Shown here one piece after another: positions 36,599 to 45,453 of a stretch of 64,000 nt of DNA; within the stretch, counting starts at the first letter, position 1; the number at the start of each line of letters is the position of its first letter. The translations under genes were made by a program, and so were the position numbers. Origin of the DNA: Neobacillus cucumis (lineage in GTDB: Bacteria > Bacillota > Bacilli > Bacillales_B > DSM-18226). The DNA lies in NCBI RefSeq assembly GCF_023715505.1, contig NZ_JAMBOH010000026.1, forward strand, positions 5,692 through 69,691, written 5' to 3'. The notes beneath the pieces are model-generated. The model was given only the letters and a program-made list of their open reading frames with translations. It was not told the origin of the DNA and searched no databases.

Positions 36599-38578
36599 TT
36601 AACTTTCGATCTTTGAATTTAACATTTTAATCTCTTTTACTTGGAATCTATCAGTACCTTTGAAATCTTTAACTACATCAGGTATGTTTGGAACTAAAGT
36701 AAATACAATACCTATTAAACCAATAATACTAGTTATAATACTTGGGTAAATAAGAAGGATACTGCTGATTACAACAATCCACTGTTTCCATCTTTCTAGA
36801 GTCTTGCCAAACCAACCTTCCAATCCAGCGGCTAGGGATATCACACCTAATATGGCTGTTATAACTGAAATGCTAATTTTTATTGGTGAACCAATTAGCA
36901 ACAGTGACGGATCGTAAACAAACATAAATGGGATAATAAAAGCAACTAGCCCTAAACGACAAGCCAAGAAACCTATCTTCATTGGATTTGCCCCTGCGAT
37001 GGCTGCTGCTGCATAAGCAGCAACTGCAACTGGTGGAGTAATCGCTGATAAGCAAGCATAATATAGAATAAACAAATGAGCTTGTAGCATATCGATTCCG
37101 ACTTCAATCATAATCGGGGCTGCTAAAACGGCTGTAAGAACATAAGCAGCAGGGGTAGGCATCCCCATACCAAAAATTACACACACCATCATCGTTACCA
37201 CCATGGTCATTAATAAACTGCCTCCAGATGCTGCATGGATAAGACCAGAAAATTTACCTCCTAAGCCTGTCACTTGAATAACCCCTGCAACCACCCCTGC
37301 TGCTGCACAGACAGCAACTAATGGTGAAATACGAGTAGTGGTTTCTATCAAGGTATTAAATAGTTTACTAGGAGTAAGACGAGTTTCCTTTTTTAAGTAA
37401 CTTACAAGGATTGTTGCTACGGATGCAGAAATTGCCCCTAATACAGGAGTGAAACCTTGTTCAAGAAATATAACGAGAACAAGAATAGGAATGACAAATT
37501 GTCCCATCGATTTCATTACAGCTTTTACAGTCGGTATGTGTTCATCCTCATATCCAGCCATTTTCAATTTTTTAGCCTGGAAATGGACCTGACAGAAAAT
37601 GGCCAAATAATATAACAATCCAGGAACAAGGGCCGCTATTGCAATCGCTGAGTATGAAATACCTGTCATTTCAGCCATTAAAAATGCTGCTGATCCCATA
37701 ACAGGAGGAAGAATGCTACCACCAGTCGCGGCGGTTGCTTCGATTGCCCCCGCATATGTTGGTGAGTATCCCACCCTTTTCATGGAGGGGATAGTGAAAG
37801 AGCCAGTGGTAGCAACATCTGCTGTTGGACTACCTGAAATTGACCCATACAGACCACTTGAAATGACTGCTACCTTTGCTGGACCACCTGCTACTCGTCC
37901 AGTTAATGCTTTTGACAGAGCGTAAAAGAAGTTTCCACCACCGGAAGCATTAAATAGATTACCGAAAAGGACAAAAAAGAATACAAAAGTTGCTGCCACA
38001 CTGGCTATGGATCCAAAAACTCCATTAACCGTATAAACCATTTGGTCTACAAATTCCATGAGGGTAAACTGTTTATGTCCAAAAGGACCAGAAATAAGAT
38101 GCCCAAAGAATGCATACAGCACTAAAGCGCTTACAATCACAAGCAAACCAAAACCTAATGTTCTCCTTGTCACTTCAAACACGATTAGAAGCATAACAAC
38201 CCCTACGACCATTTCCATCAAAGTTAATGGATCTGCCATAGGCCAACGGGTAAGAAAGCGCTCTGAGTAAACAGTCATAAAAATCCCGATTCCTATTAGT
38301 GTAAAAGAAATTAGAAGATCTATAAATGGTACTTTATTTCCTTTTTTAATACTATTGAAAGAAAATACAAGGAATGTAATAGCCAGCATAAAAGTGATAA
38401 AAATAGAATTATGAAGAAATGGGTCGATTGAAGAAAATAAAACAACATAAAATTGAAAGATGGAAATTCCACATATTAAAAGTAATAAAAACTTTTTTAT
38501 CCAGCCTTCTGGTTCTCTTATCGTACCAGTACTTAACATTTTCCCTAATGGAAATTTCACATAATCCCTCTTTTCCAT
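36599..38578 (-). CDS. TRAP transporter fused permease (DctQM-type)
   Basis: A 659-residue integral membrane protein with about 16-18 hydrophobic segments. The first four are the DctQ-like part and the rest are DctM. Hallmarks are GLYGSISGSPTADVATTGSF, AATGGSILPPVMGSAAFLM and MGMPTPAAYVLTAVLAAP. Fused permeases of this length go with TAXI binding proteins, as here. The ATG has no ribosome site; GTG 38560 (MKFPLGKM) with agaggg five bases upstream may be the real start. With the lipoprotein it drives ion-coupled uptake of an organic acid, plausibly the substrate of the Rieske oxygenase. Confidence 0.9.
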   Translation of the reverse strand: MEKRDYVKFPLGKMLSTGTIREPEGWIKKFLLLLICGISIFQFYVVLFSSIDPFLHNSIFITFMLAITFLVFSFNSIKKGNKVPFIDLLISFTLIGIGIFMTVYSERFLTRWPMADPLTLMEMVVGVVMLLIVFEVTRRTLGFGLLVIVSALVLYAFFGHLISGPFGHKQFTLMEFVDQMVYTVNGVFGSIASVAATFVFFFVLFGNLFNASGGGNFFYALSKALTGRVAGGPAKVAVISSGLYGSISGSPTADVATTGSFTIPSMKRVGYSPTYAGAIEATAATGGSILPPVMGSAAFLMAEMTGISYSAIAIAALVPGLLYYLAIFCQVHFQAKKLKMAGYEDEHIPTVKAVMKSMGQFVIPILVLVIFLEQGFTPVLGAISASVATILVSYLKKETRLTPSKLFNTLIETTTRISPLVAVCAAAGVVAGVIQVTGLGGKFSGLIHAASGGSLLMTMVVTMMVCVIFGMGMPTPAAYVLTAVLAAPIMIEVGIDMLQAHLFILYYACLSAITPPVAVAAYAAAAIAGANPMKIGFLACRLGLVAFIIPFMFVYDPSLLLIGSPIKISISVITAILGVISLAAGLEGWFGKTLERWKQWIVVISSILLIYPSIITSIIGLIGIVFTLVPNIPDVVKDFKGTDRFQVKEIKMLNSKIES

Positions 38579-38620
38579 TTATAGATTTTGATTTTATACC
38601 ATTCAAAAATTAATGCTTTA

Positions 38621-39832
38621 TCAAACGGTATGTTTTATTTCCCCAATTACTGGAACTTGATAGTCCAGGGTAAGTTCTTTCCTCTCTTTTGATGATTGAA
38701 TCGCTTTTATGCAAATTTCTAAATTAGCCTTAGCCCAATATCCATCATGTAATGGTGATTCATTCTCTACTATAGATCGATACAGTTCATCAATTACATT
38801 AAATCGACCCGTTTGTTCTTTGGAAATAGGGAGAATAGATCTTTCTTCTTCTCCATATACAATAAGACCATCTGGATGTTGACGGATGTCCCCTTTTTCG
38901 CAACTAACAACGGTCAATCCAAAGAATGGGTGATTTTTTTCGGTATTTTCATAGTTTTTCGCCAGAGTACCCCCAAACCCTGCAGCTACTTTTAAAGCAA
39001 CTTCTTCAGATTGGGAACTTGTTTCTTTTATGGTTCGGCGAGATTGTGCATAAATATCCGCCTTTTTTAAAGGCCCACCTTCACCAATGTCAAATGTCAA
39101 TTCAGTTGTATGAAAATGATCATATCCATTGTAAATAGCAGTTGCAGCGGTACCATCCTCAAACTCCAAAAAGACTGTATGATTGCCTTCGGTTGGACGA
39201 GTTAAATCCCATACACCGGTAACTGCACGGATACTCCTTACCTGCCCTCCACCTAACAAGCGAATGATGTCAAATTGGTGTGCTCCTTGCCTGAAGGTGA
39301 CTCCACCGCCTAATTCCGTTTTTAATTCCTCTGGTGTTCTTGGACGGTATAACCAATCATTAAAGTACCAATTATGGATCATTAAAACTCTTCCCATTTT
39401 ACCACTATCGATAATTTCCTTCATTTTTTGAATGGGAGGTTCAAAACTGTGGGAATGTCCAACAATTAACTTAACCCCATTTTCTTCAGCTGCTTGGATC
39501 ATTTCATCCGCTTCTTCTAAAGTGGTTGCGAGCGGTTTTTCTACAATTATATGTTTTTTTGCTGCAGCCGCAATCCTAACATGTTCTTTATGAAATTCAG
39601 TTGGGGTAGCAATGTATACCGCATCAACATTAGGGCTCTTACATAAATCATCTATAGAAGAATAGGTTTTGACATCGTAATCTTGAGCAAATTTCTTCAA
39701 TCTTTCTTCGTTTCTAGTTGAAGCGGCTGTCAATCTTACCTTTGGATGCTTTAATATATCAGGAATCATCGACGCCCCTGCAATTCCCAATCCTACAATT
39801 CCTATATTGATAATTCCATCTTGTAAAGGCAT
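38621..39832 (-). CDS. Gfo/Idh/MocA oxidoreductase, phthalate dihydrodiol dehydrogenase (Pht4)-like
   Basis: A 403-residue dehydrogenase. The Rossmann start is NIGIVGLGIAGASMIPDIL, with HIIVEKPLAT (EKP) and then the subgroup marker IHNWYFNDWLYRPRTPEEL with GGGVTFRQGAHQFDIIRLLG. That DWLYRPR/GGGV.QGAHQ pattern is what I associate with phthalate 4,5-cis-dihydrodiol dehydrogenases, which rearomatise the Rieske product to a catechol-type diol. It starts immediately after the aldolase stop and lies in the same operon as a Rieske oxygenase and a decarboxylase-type aldolase, which fits that role. The exact ring substrate remains an inference. Confidence 0.82.
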   Translation of the reverse strand: MPLQDGIINIGIVGLGIAGASMIPDILKHPKVRLTAASTRNEERLKKFAQDYDVKTYSSIDDLCKSPNVDAVYIATPTEFHKEHVRIAAAAKKHIIVEKPLATTLEEADEMIQAAEENGVKLIVGHSHSFEPPIQKMKEIIDSGKMGRVLMIHNWYFNDWLYRPRTPEELKTELGGGVTFRQGAHQFDIIRLLGGGQVRSIRAVTGVWDLTRPTEGNHTVFLEFEDGTAATAIYNGYDHFHTTELTFDIGEGGPLKKADIYAQSRRTIKETSSQSEEVALKVAAGFGGTLAKNYENTEKNHPFFGLTVVSCEKGDIRQHPDGLIVYGEEERSILPISKEQTGRFNVIDELYRSIVENESPLHDGYWAKANLEICIKAIQSSKERKELTLDYQVPVIGEIKHTV

Positions 39833-40576
39833 TTAATATCTCCTCTCTGCTTCTTGTAGTTTTTTAACATAATACCGCCAAACCCATTTAGCATTAAATT
39901 TTATTCCTAAATCAGGAAGTTCTGCAATATCCTCTTCTGATATCCCTGATGCTTCCTGTCCAGTTTTTGCTACTTCTAACGTTATTTTTGCTAATGTGTT
40001 GAAGTTCAAAGCATTGATCGTTGCCTCTTCGATGGTTGCACCAGTTACTGTAATCCCATGGCCTTTCATTAAACAAATATTCCTATTCCCCATTTGTTCT
40101 ATCATGGGAGCAGCCAATTCAGGTCTTGTAACAAGGTAGGATCGAGGAAAAATAGGTATTCCTTCTAAAGCCATTCGCATTGCTGGTATATTAAAAGCAC
40201 CAAATATAGGACGCAGTGGTAAATTAGAAATACTACATATTAAAGCTGCGGGTGGATGGGCATGTATCACACAACCAACATCTGGCCGAGATTTCATGAT
40301 TTCACCATGTATGGCTAGTTCTTTAGGGATTTGATAACTTCCATGTAAATCCTCACTGTTCCCATCAAAGTCCACTCTTCTAATTGCATCTATGTTCGTG
40401 TACCTTAACCCATTTTCTTCTTCTCCACGACATCGAATTAACATTTCATTAGTATTAGTATTTGGAATCCGAACACTAACATGTCCTAGAGTTTCATCCA
40501 CTAACCCTTCCATGGCTAATATTCTACAAGAGATTGCAACCTTTTCTCTTAATTTATTTATTGAATCGCTCACCAT
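39833..40576 (-). CDS. Class II aldolase/adducin family protein, possible aromatic-acid decarboxylase
   Basis: A 247-residue protein. ATG 40576 is chosen over the upstream GTG, which sits two bases after aagga. The family fold is marked by GHVSVRIPN, the zinc ligands in CVIHAHPPAAL (His-x-His) and a third His in LMKGHGITVTGATIEEA. The class contains fuculose-phosphate aldolase but also 3,4-dihydroxyphthalate 2-decarboxylase. Beside a Rieske oxygenase and a Pht4-like dehydrogenase, decarboxylation of a dihydroxy-aromatic acid is the more likely role. It abuts the dehydrogenase gene (stop to start with no gap). Confidence 0.82.
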   Translation of the reverse strand: MVSDSINKLREKVAISCRILAMEGLVDETLGHVSVRIPNTNTNEMLIRCRGEEENGLRYTNIDAIRRVDFDGNSEDLHGSYQIPKELAIHGEIMKSRPDVGCVIHAHPPAALICSISNLPLRPIFGAFNIPAMRMALEGIPIFPRSYLVTRPELAAPMIEQMGNRNICLMKGHGITVTGATIEEATINALNFNTLAKITLEVAKTGQEASGISEEDIAELPDLGIKFNAKWVWRYYVKKLQEAERRY

Positions 40577-40590
40577 TTTACCCACTTTCC

Positions 40591-40791
40591 TTAGTTATTA
40601 GCTAACTCCGGTGCAATCACTCGTTTCATTTCCACTATTTCACCTCTCCATGAACATTTGCTGCACCAGCAAAAGTAGGCAATATCATCGGATACCCAAT
40701 ATTCGTTTAATAGACTTCTAGAATCCAAAAGTGATTCTCCACAATTTGGACAGTATTTTAGACTTATTTTATATTTTTTAATGTTGTTCAA
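40591..40791 (-). CDS. Small zinc-ribbon protein
   Basis: A 66-residue protein starting at TTG 40791 with aaggag nine bases upstream. It has two metal-binding knuckles, YCPNCGES (residues 13-20) and CWCSKCSW (41-48), and ends in a short acidic/hydrophobic tail. It resembles short Zn-ribbon proteins in general; no specific family is recognised. It sits inside the operon between the Rieske oxygenase and the class II aldolase, 15 bp ahead of the latter. It may therefore aid assembly or electron transfer of that pathway, but that is a guess. Confidence 0.7.
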   Translation of the reverse strand: MNNIKKYKISLKYCPNCGESLLDSRSLLNEYWVSDDIAYFCWCSKCSWRGEIVEMKRVIAPELANN

Positions 40792-40830
40792 ACCATTCCT
40801 CTCCTTTCAAATTAGAGAAGAAGTTCCTTC

Positions 40831-40860
40831 TAATAGCCCAAGGAACTTCTTGGGCTATTA
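40831..40860 (-). terminator. Hairpin overlapping the Rieske oxygenase stop codon
   Basis: taatagcccaag and cttgggctatta form a 12-bp perfect stem with a six-base loop. The arm contains the stop codon of the upstream gene. No T-tract follows, so it is more likely an mRNA-processing or stability hairpin than a full terminator. Confidence 0.6.
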
Positions 40861-42114
40861 GAGACCTGAAAAAACCTTTCCACCTTTACATATCTCGATA
40901 ATTTCATCAAGGTTAGGTGCATATCTGGTATTCCAGTCTTTAGCCACTCCTGATAATAAACCACCCTCACTAAATTTGTTTTCTTCTTGAGGCAGTTCAA
41001 TATTGTCATTTATTTTAGTATCTCGAATGACACATTTAGGATCTTCGCCATTTTCCATTCTTTTTAGTTCTCTTTGCAACATTTGACGATACATGATGAT
41101 TCCTTTATCAGAAGTTCCCAAACGTTCAGTAGTTCTATCTGCAACAGGACCCTGCGTAATCCATGCCAACATGTCTTGCCCATCAATATAATCATTTATA
41201 AATTTGCCATCTTCATCATATATTGGACATTCATATGAAGAAATTTGATAATTTTCCGGTACCTTAACCCCTTCTTTAGGAACAAAACATGTGTACCAAA
41301 AATGTAGGGTATTTTCGTCATCAATTGGAACACGAATTTGAAAGGAATGCGCCCCACTGTCTCCTACACGAAGCATCGTTGGAAAAACAATTGGGTGACC
41401 GATAGCCCAATCCTCATTTTCTTCTGTTTGTCCTTCGAGGACTCGTCTTTTAATAATTCCCCACTCAAATTCATCAAACCCAATTTTGAGATGGTGTTTT
41501 GTGATTTTCCAATCACTCTGTGGTCTTCCTTGTTGTTCAAATACATGTTGGAAATAATGACCATGTAACCATTCCAAATGTGTAGGATCCAACGAATTTT
41601 CCATTATTTGCATCCAATTGCATGGTATTTTAGCGAAGCCAACTGTACGAATGACATTATCTCGAACAAATAAATCCCATTTAGGTAATTCAGGTGCAGG
41701 TGTAGGGCCCATATATGCAAATACTAGTCCACCTAATTCCTCTACTATGTATCCAGATATTTTAATCCTGTTTTTAAACGTACTAGATTCTGGTTCATTC
41801 GGTTGTTCTACACATTGTCCAGTCCTATCATAAGACCACCCATGATATTGACAACGAATCCCACATTCAGTTGGAATACCATATTCAAGTGATACTCCCC
41901 TGTGTGCACACTTGTCAGCTACGAGCCCCAATTTATTGGATTTATCACGGTATAACACAAGATCTTCTCCTAGGATCTTTACTTTCTTGGTAGTCCCAAT
42001 TTTTTCAATTTCGCTACTTACAGCGATTGGATGCCAATACCTTCTTAGTAACTGCCCCATTGGTTTATCAGGTCCCACTTGAGTTAAAACTTCGTTTTGT
42101 TCTTGGCTCAACAT
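40858..42114 (-). CDS. Rieske 2Fe-2S oxygenase, phthalate 4,5-dioxygenase-like
   Basis: A 418-residue oxygenase component. The opening LSQEQNEVLTQVGPDKPMGQ and LLRRYWHPIAVSSE is the pattern of phthalate-4,5-dioxygenase-like oxygenases. Rieske ligands are in CAHRGVSLEYG and CQYHGWSYD. The mononuclear iron helix is MENSLDPTHLEWLHGHYF (Asp, His, His). Enzymes of this class act as alpha3 without a beta subunit and need a separate flavin/[2Fe-2S] reductase, which is not in the window. It is the first gene of the minus-strand aromatic module, preceded by a 1-kb gene-poor region. Confidence 0.9.
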   Translation of the reverse strand: MLSQEQNEVLTQVGPDKPMGQLLRRYWHPIAVSSEIEKIGTTKKVKILGEDLVLYRDKSNKLGLVADKCAHRGVSLEYGIPTECGIRCQYHGWSYDRTGQCVEQPNEPESSTFKNRIKISGYIVEELGGLVFAYMGPTPAPELPKWDLFVRDNVIRTVGFAKIPCNWMQIMENSLDPTHLEWLHGHYFQHVFEQQGRPQSDWKITKHHLKIGFDEFEWGIIKRRVLEGQTEENEDWAIGHPIVFPTMLRVGDSGAHSFQIRVPIDDENTLHFWYTCFVPKEGVKVPENYQISSYECPIYDEDGKFINDYIDGQDMLAWITQGPVADRTTERLGTSDKGIIMYRQMLQRELKRMENGEDPKCVIRDTKINDNIELPQEENKFSEGGLLSGVAKDWNTRYAPNLDEIIEICKGGKVFSGL

Positions 42115-42613
42115 AATTTAACCCCCTTAAATTAATTATTAAATATTATTACAAGATAAAAAACACTAAGTATTCTGCATTTTTTAATATAATTTCTTCC
42201 AATAGTCTAAAAAGAAAATAATAGGCTCCAATAACCACTTCCTTCCAAATAAACTTTAATATAGATAATATTCTGTCTTTTTTTAATTTTGTGATTATTT
42301 GGTTATTTACATTATATCCAACGTGTTTATATAAGTCTAATTAGTAAATTTAAGTATAGATATAAACAAAAGTATATAACCTATTGGAGATATTTAGAAA
42401 GTAACTGACTGAAAAAAGACAAAAAGCGTAAAAAACTATCTTAATTTGTTTCATTAGATGTGAATTGTATAGTGGGGTGTCAATGGACAATGAGGGGAAA
42501 AATGTTTCATTGAATTACCAATAAATTTTGTAAAACAAATATTCTAAGAATACCTTAATGGCAACCGTTTAGGGGCGTATTGTACTAATTTATATGAAGA
42601 AGGAGTTCATTCT
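42115..42613. other. AT-rich gap upstream of the Rieske module
   Basis: About 500 bp, strongly AT-rich, with no supported coding frame, repeat or RNA seen. It presumably contains the promoter of the Rieske-led operon, but no regulator gene lies beside it. Confidence 0.6.
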
Positions 42614-42880
42614 TCAATTGAGTCTTAAATTGGTTTGCTGGACAAGCTTAGTCCCTTCACCATAAATAATCAGTTCAGGTTCATAATCGAGTTCATTCGC
42701 TTCCAATAACTTAATGGAAGTATGAAAGAAAGATAGATTTTCAACAATGAGTACGCGTTGAATATCTGTTAGTTCTTTCCCTTGTTTCATCCAAAATACA
42801 AAAGGCTCCCCGTAGTTCACCATTTTAAGGCGCTCTAAGCGTCGTATGGATTTGACTTCTACTAACCAATTTCGACATCC
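42614..42880 (-). pseudogene. Short remnant, possibly Wadjet JetD (DUF2220)-like
   Basis: The open minus-strand frame runs from 42880, with no start before the in-frame ATG 42823. It reads CRNWLVEVKSIRRLERLK, MVNYGEPFVFWM, RVLIVENLSFFH and ELIIYGEGTKL. The VENxxxF and IYGxGxx pattern recalls the toprim-like C-terminal domain of JetD-type proteins. Family members are several times longer and no other Wadjet gene is present, so this would be a dead fragment. The assignment is weak. Confidence 0.35.
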
Positions 42881-43138
42881 TTATATTATAAACTAGTGGA
42901 GTAATAGCAGGTAAATGAAATTTTAATTAGATTAATGTAATCAAAAAAAAGAACTATCAATAAGATAGTCAAAGTTAGTAGCAAATAATGATATGGGGGA
43001 AAGTAGCTAATTAATACATACCCGCATTTTAACAAAAAAACGATCATTACTTTCTCAAAGTTAAGTGGTTCAAAAACTGTTCAAACCGTTGATAACTCTG
43101 ATTTCATTTGCGAGGGAAATTTACAGGAATACTGACCA
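42881..43138. other. Gap downstream of mdcG with nothing recognised
   Basis: An AT-rich stretch without a convincing reading frame. No clear terminator for the malonate operon was found within it. Confidence 0.5.
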
Positions 43139-43771
43139 TTATTTTAATAAGGAAAAAGCATTAGATACGTCCCATGGATTGCTGGTCAACTTTGGACCAA
43201 ACATCGTTTTTAATAACACTTGCCCGGAACCTCTTGCATACTCCATTAATGAAAAGGCACCGGCAGGGGTTTCTACTTGAACATCTACTCTTACCGGGCA
43301 TTTTTTTAATTCTTCCACAATCTCCCTTGCTTTATATACCTCCAAAGGTTCTGGTGAACGAACGATCAGGTCCAGGTCACTTTTTGATGTCACTGTTTCC
43401 ACACCACTGGCAAGCTCGAAACCGACACTTCCTCCAGGCCCCCATGAAATTCTGTGAGTATTGAATATGTCTTTTGCTAACTCCATTGCTCCGAAAACAG
43501 GTGATTGTTTATCTTTCCAGTGATCTCTTCCGGCAAGGTTTTCAGGCTTTATTTGTTCAATAATACAATTTTCCGGTAAAAATGCCCCAAATCTCTCGTT
43601 TCTTTTCTTGCCCCTAACACCAATAGCTGCCTGCCCTTTTGGCGCATACACCCTCCGGACCACAACAAATGGGGCTGTCTCCAAAGAATGTACGACCCAT
43701 TTAGGGATTAAAGAGTGACTGATGATATCCCTAGGATTAACTTTTAGTAAATCATGTGGTTCTAGTGCCAT
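43139..43771 (-). CDS. mdcG: Malonate decarboxylase holo-ACP synthase MdcG
   Basis: A 210-residue phosphoribosyl-dephospho-CoA transferase that loads the 2'-(5''-triphosphoribosyl)-3'-dephospho-CoA group onto the acyl carrier MdcC. The N-terminus HDLLKVNPRDIISHSLIPKW and RRVYAPKGQAAIGVRGKKRN match the family. The nucleotidyltransferase metal site is TSKSDLDLIVRSPEP. The length is typical. It overlaps the end of the mdcDE gene by ten bases and is the last gene of the operon. Confidence 0.92.
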   Translation of the reverse strand: MALEPHDLLKVNPRDIISHSLIPKWVVHSLETAPFVVVRRVYAPKGQAAIGVRGKKRNERFGAFLPENCIIEQIKPENLAGRDHWKDKQSPVFGAMELAKDIFNTHRISWGPGGSVGFELASGVETVTSKSDLDLIVRSPEPLEVYKAREIVEELKKCPVRVDVQVETPAGAFSLMEYARGSGQVLLKTMFGPKLTSNPWDVSNAFSLLK

Positions 43772-45453
43772 TGTTCTGCAAGCTTCTTCCGTACAAGTAT
43801 CGAAGCTGCCCGCCCACCTTCTCGTGCAAAAGAAGTGTTGAGTCTGCTGCTAAGATCGCTTGGACTGTTTTTTGTGTCTTCAATGGCTTCAACTAATTTA
43901 CTAAATACTGCTGCACGGTCGGAAATCCCTGGGGAATCTGCATTTATACCACTCATGAGGGCAAATAGTGCCCCTAGTTTTTCAAAAGAACGAATATCAT
44001 AGGCCATGGCAGGAACTTTCTTTGTCGCTTCTTCCAATTCTTCAATCGTACGCTGTGTAATTCTAGCTGCTGATTTTTTGGACATGACATGAACATTTAC
44101 ACCCTCATCCTCTAAAGCTATCAGACGGCTGGCTTGCATTCCGTGGGAAAGAAATGCACCCGAAATAGCCTTTCCAGGTATAAAGGCAATGACTGGATGT
44201 CCTGCTAATCTAGCAGAAGCGTAAGCATCAACTGCCGCAGCACATGCCTGATGAATCCCCAGAAGTTCCTCACGATAGCCGTAAGCCTGGCTTGGTACAT
44301 CAACAATTGCGACAATTGCCCGCTTCTCCTGATTCTGGTCCTCCTCGATCACATCCCGTACATGCTTCGCGATCATCCATCCTTCTTCAAGGCCGAATTC
44401 ACCGGATCGTGCTCTTGGGAAGCGGCTAAATTTATCCGGTACCACTGCAAGGAAACGCGCAGGAACATTTCCAATAAAGGAATCTGCACAAAGAACAGAA
44501 GGGGTTTTACTGATAGTTGGGGACCCCTTTGTTAAGAGAGTAAACCATTTATTCCCTCTGCTTACTATCCCATTCTCCTGAATAGGCCTCCTAAAGCTAA
44601 ATTCATCTAGTGTATTTTGCTCGGACTGTTTCCATAACTGACGTGCTTTTTCCGCGTTAATGAGTTCTGAAGGATCGACCGTTTGTAAAAACATAAGATA
44701 CCTTTCAACCTGGGTACTTCTTGCGGGTTTTCCAGCCGCTTTTTTGATTGCAGAAAGAATGGCTTGTTGAAAAGCTTCAATATCATCATCCACAATTAGA
44801 TCGGCGAATCCCGTTGCATTTCTTTGATTCCCGCCAATTGTATTCCAGATCAACTGACGATCCATGGAATCGAATTCCTCCATTCCGGCTTCTTGCTCGA
44901 TAACCTCAGGTCCATTTAATCCAAGCCGTCCTTCACGGGTCATGATTAAGATGCTGCATAAACCAGCCGTAATGGACATCCCGCCAAATGCTCCTATTTT
45001 CCCTGGAATAATACCGATAACCGGTACATATTCCCTAAGCGCGACGATGGCAGCTCCAATTTCTGCAATTGACAATAGTCCATAGTTTGCCTCCTGCAGC
45101 CTTACTCCCCCTGTATCAAACACAATGACTGGGTACACTGATCCGCCTGCTTTATTTTCCTCCAAAGCAAGTTCCAGTGCACCGGCAATTTTTGCACCTG
45201 AAACCTCACCAATGCCTCCTCCCTGGAAATTCCCTTCAATAGAAATCACCAATAATGAAAGACCATGCAGTTCTCCCCTTGCAATCACCACACCATCATC
45301 ACTTTGCGGGACAATGCCCTGAGGTTCTAAATGTGGTGATTCAATACCTGTGAATGGGTCCAGTAATTCCCTGTAACTGGATCTATCCAACAATGCACGT
45401 GCCCTATCACGTCCGCCGCATTCAACATAGCTATTTTTTAACGTATCGAGCAT
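43762..45453 (-). CDS. Malonate decarboxylase beta-gamma fusion (MdcD-MdcE)
   Basis: A 563-residue protein. Residues 1-280 are MdcD-like, a carboxyltransferase/crotonase fold with IEGNFQGGGIGEVSGAKIAG, FDTGGVRLQEANYGLL and GAFGGMSITAGLC. Residues 300-563 are MdcE-like (DKFSRFPRARSGEFGLEEGW, FIPGKAISGAFLSHGMQASR). In the well-studied Klebsiella enzyme these are two polypeptides that together decarboxylate malonyl-S-carrier to acetyl-S-carrier. Here they are one chain with a linker near residues 280-300. A tggagg site precedes the ATG. It overlaps mdcC by 23 bases and mdcG by ten. Confidence 0.93.
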   Translation of the reverse strand: MLDTLKNSYVECGGRDRARALLDRSSYRELLDPFTGIESPHLEPQGIVPQSDDGVVIARGELHGLSLLVISIEGNFQGGGIGEVSGAKIAGALELALEENKAGGSVYPVIVFDTGGVRLQEANYGLLSIAEIGAAIVALREYVPVIGIIPGKIGAFGGMSITAGLCSILIMTREGRLGLNGPEVIEQEAGMEEFDSMDRQLIWNTIGGNQRNATGFADLIVDDDIEAFQQAILSAIKKAAGKPARSTQVERYLMFLQTVDPSELINAEKARQLWKQSEQNTLDEFSFRRPIQENGIVSRGNKWFTLLTKGSPTISKTPSVLCADSFIGNVPARFLAVVPDKFSRFPRARSGEFGLEEGWMIAKHVRDVIEEDQNQEKRAIVAIVDVPSQAYGYREELLGIHQACAAAVDAYASARLAGHPVIAFIPGKAISGAFLSHGMQASRLIALEDEGVNVHVMSKKSAARITQRTIEELEEATKKVPAMAYDIRSFEKLGALFALMSGINADSPGISDRAAVFSKLVEAIEDTKNSPSDLSSRLNTSFAREGGRAASILVRKKLAEQWH

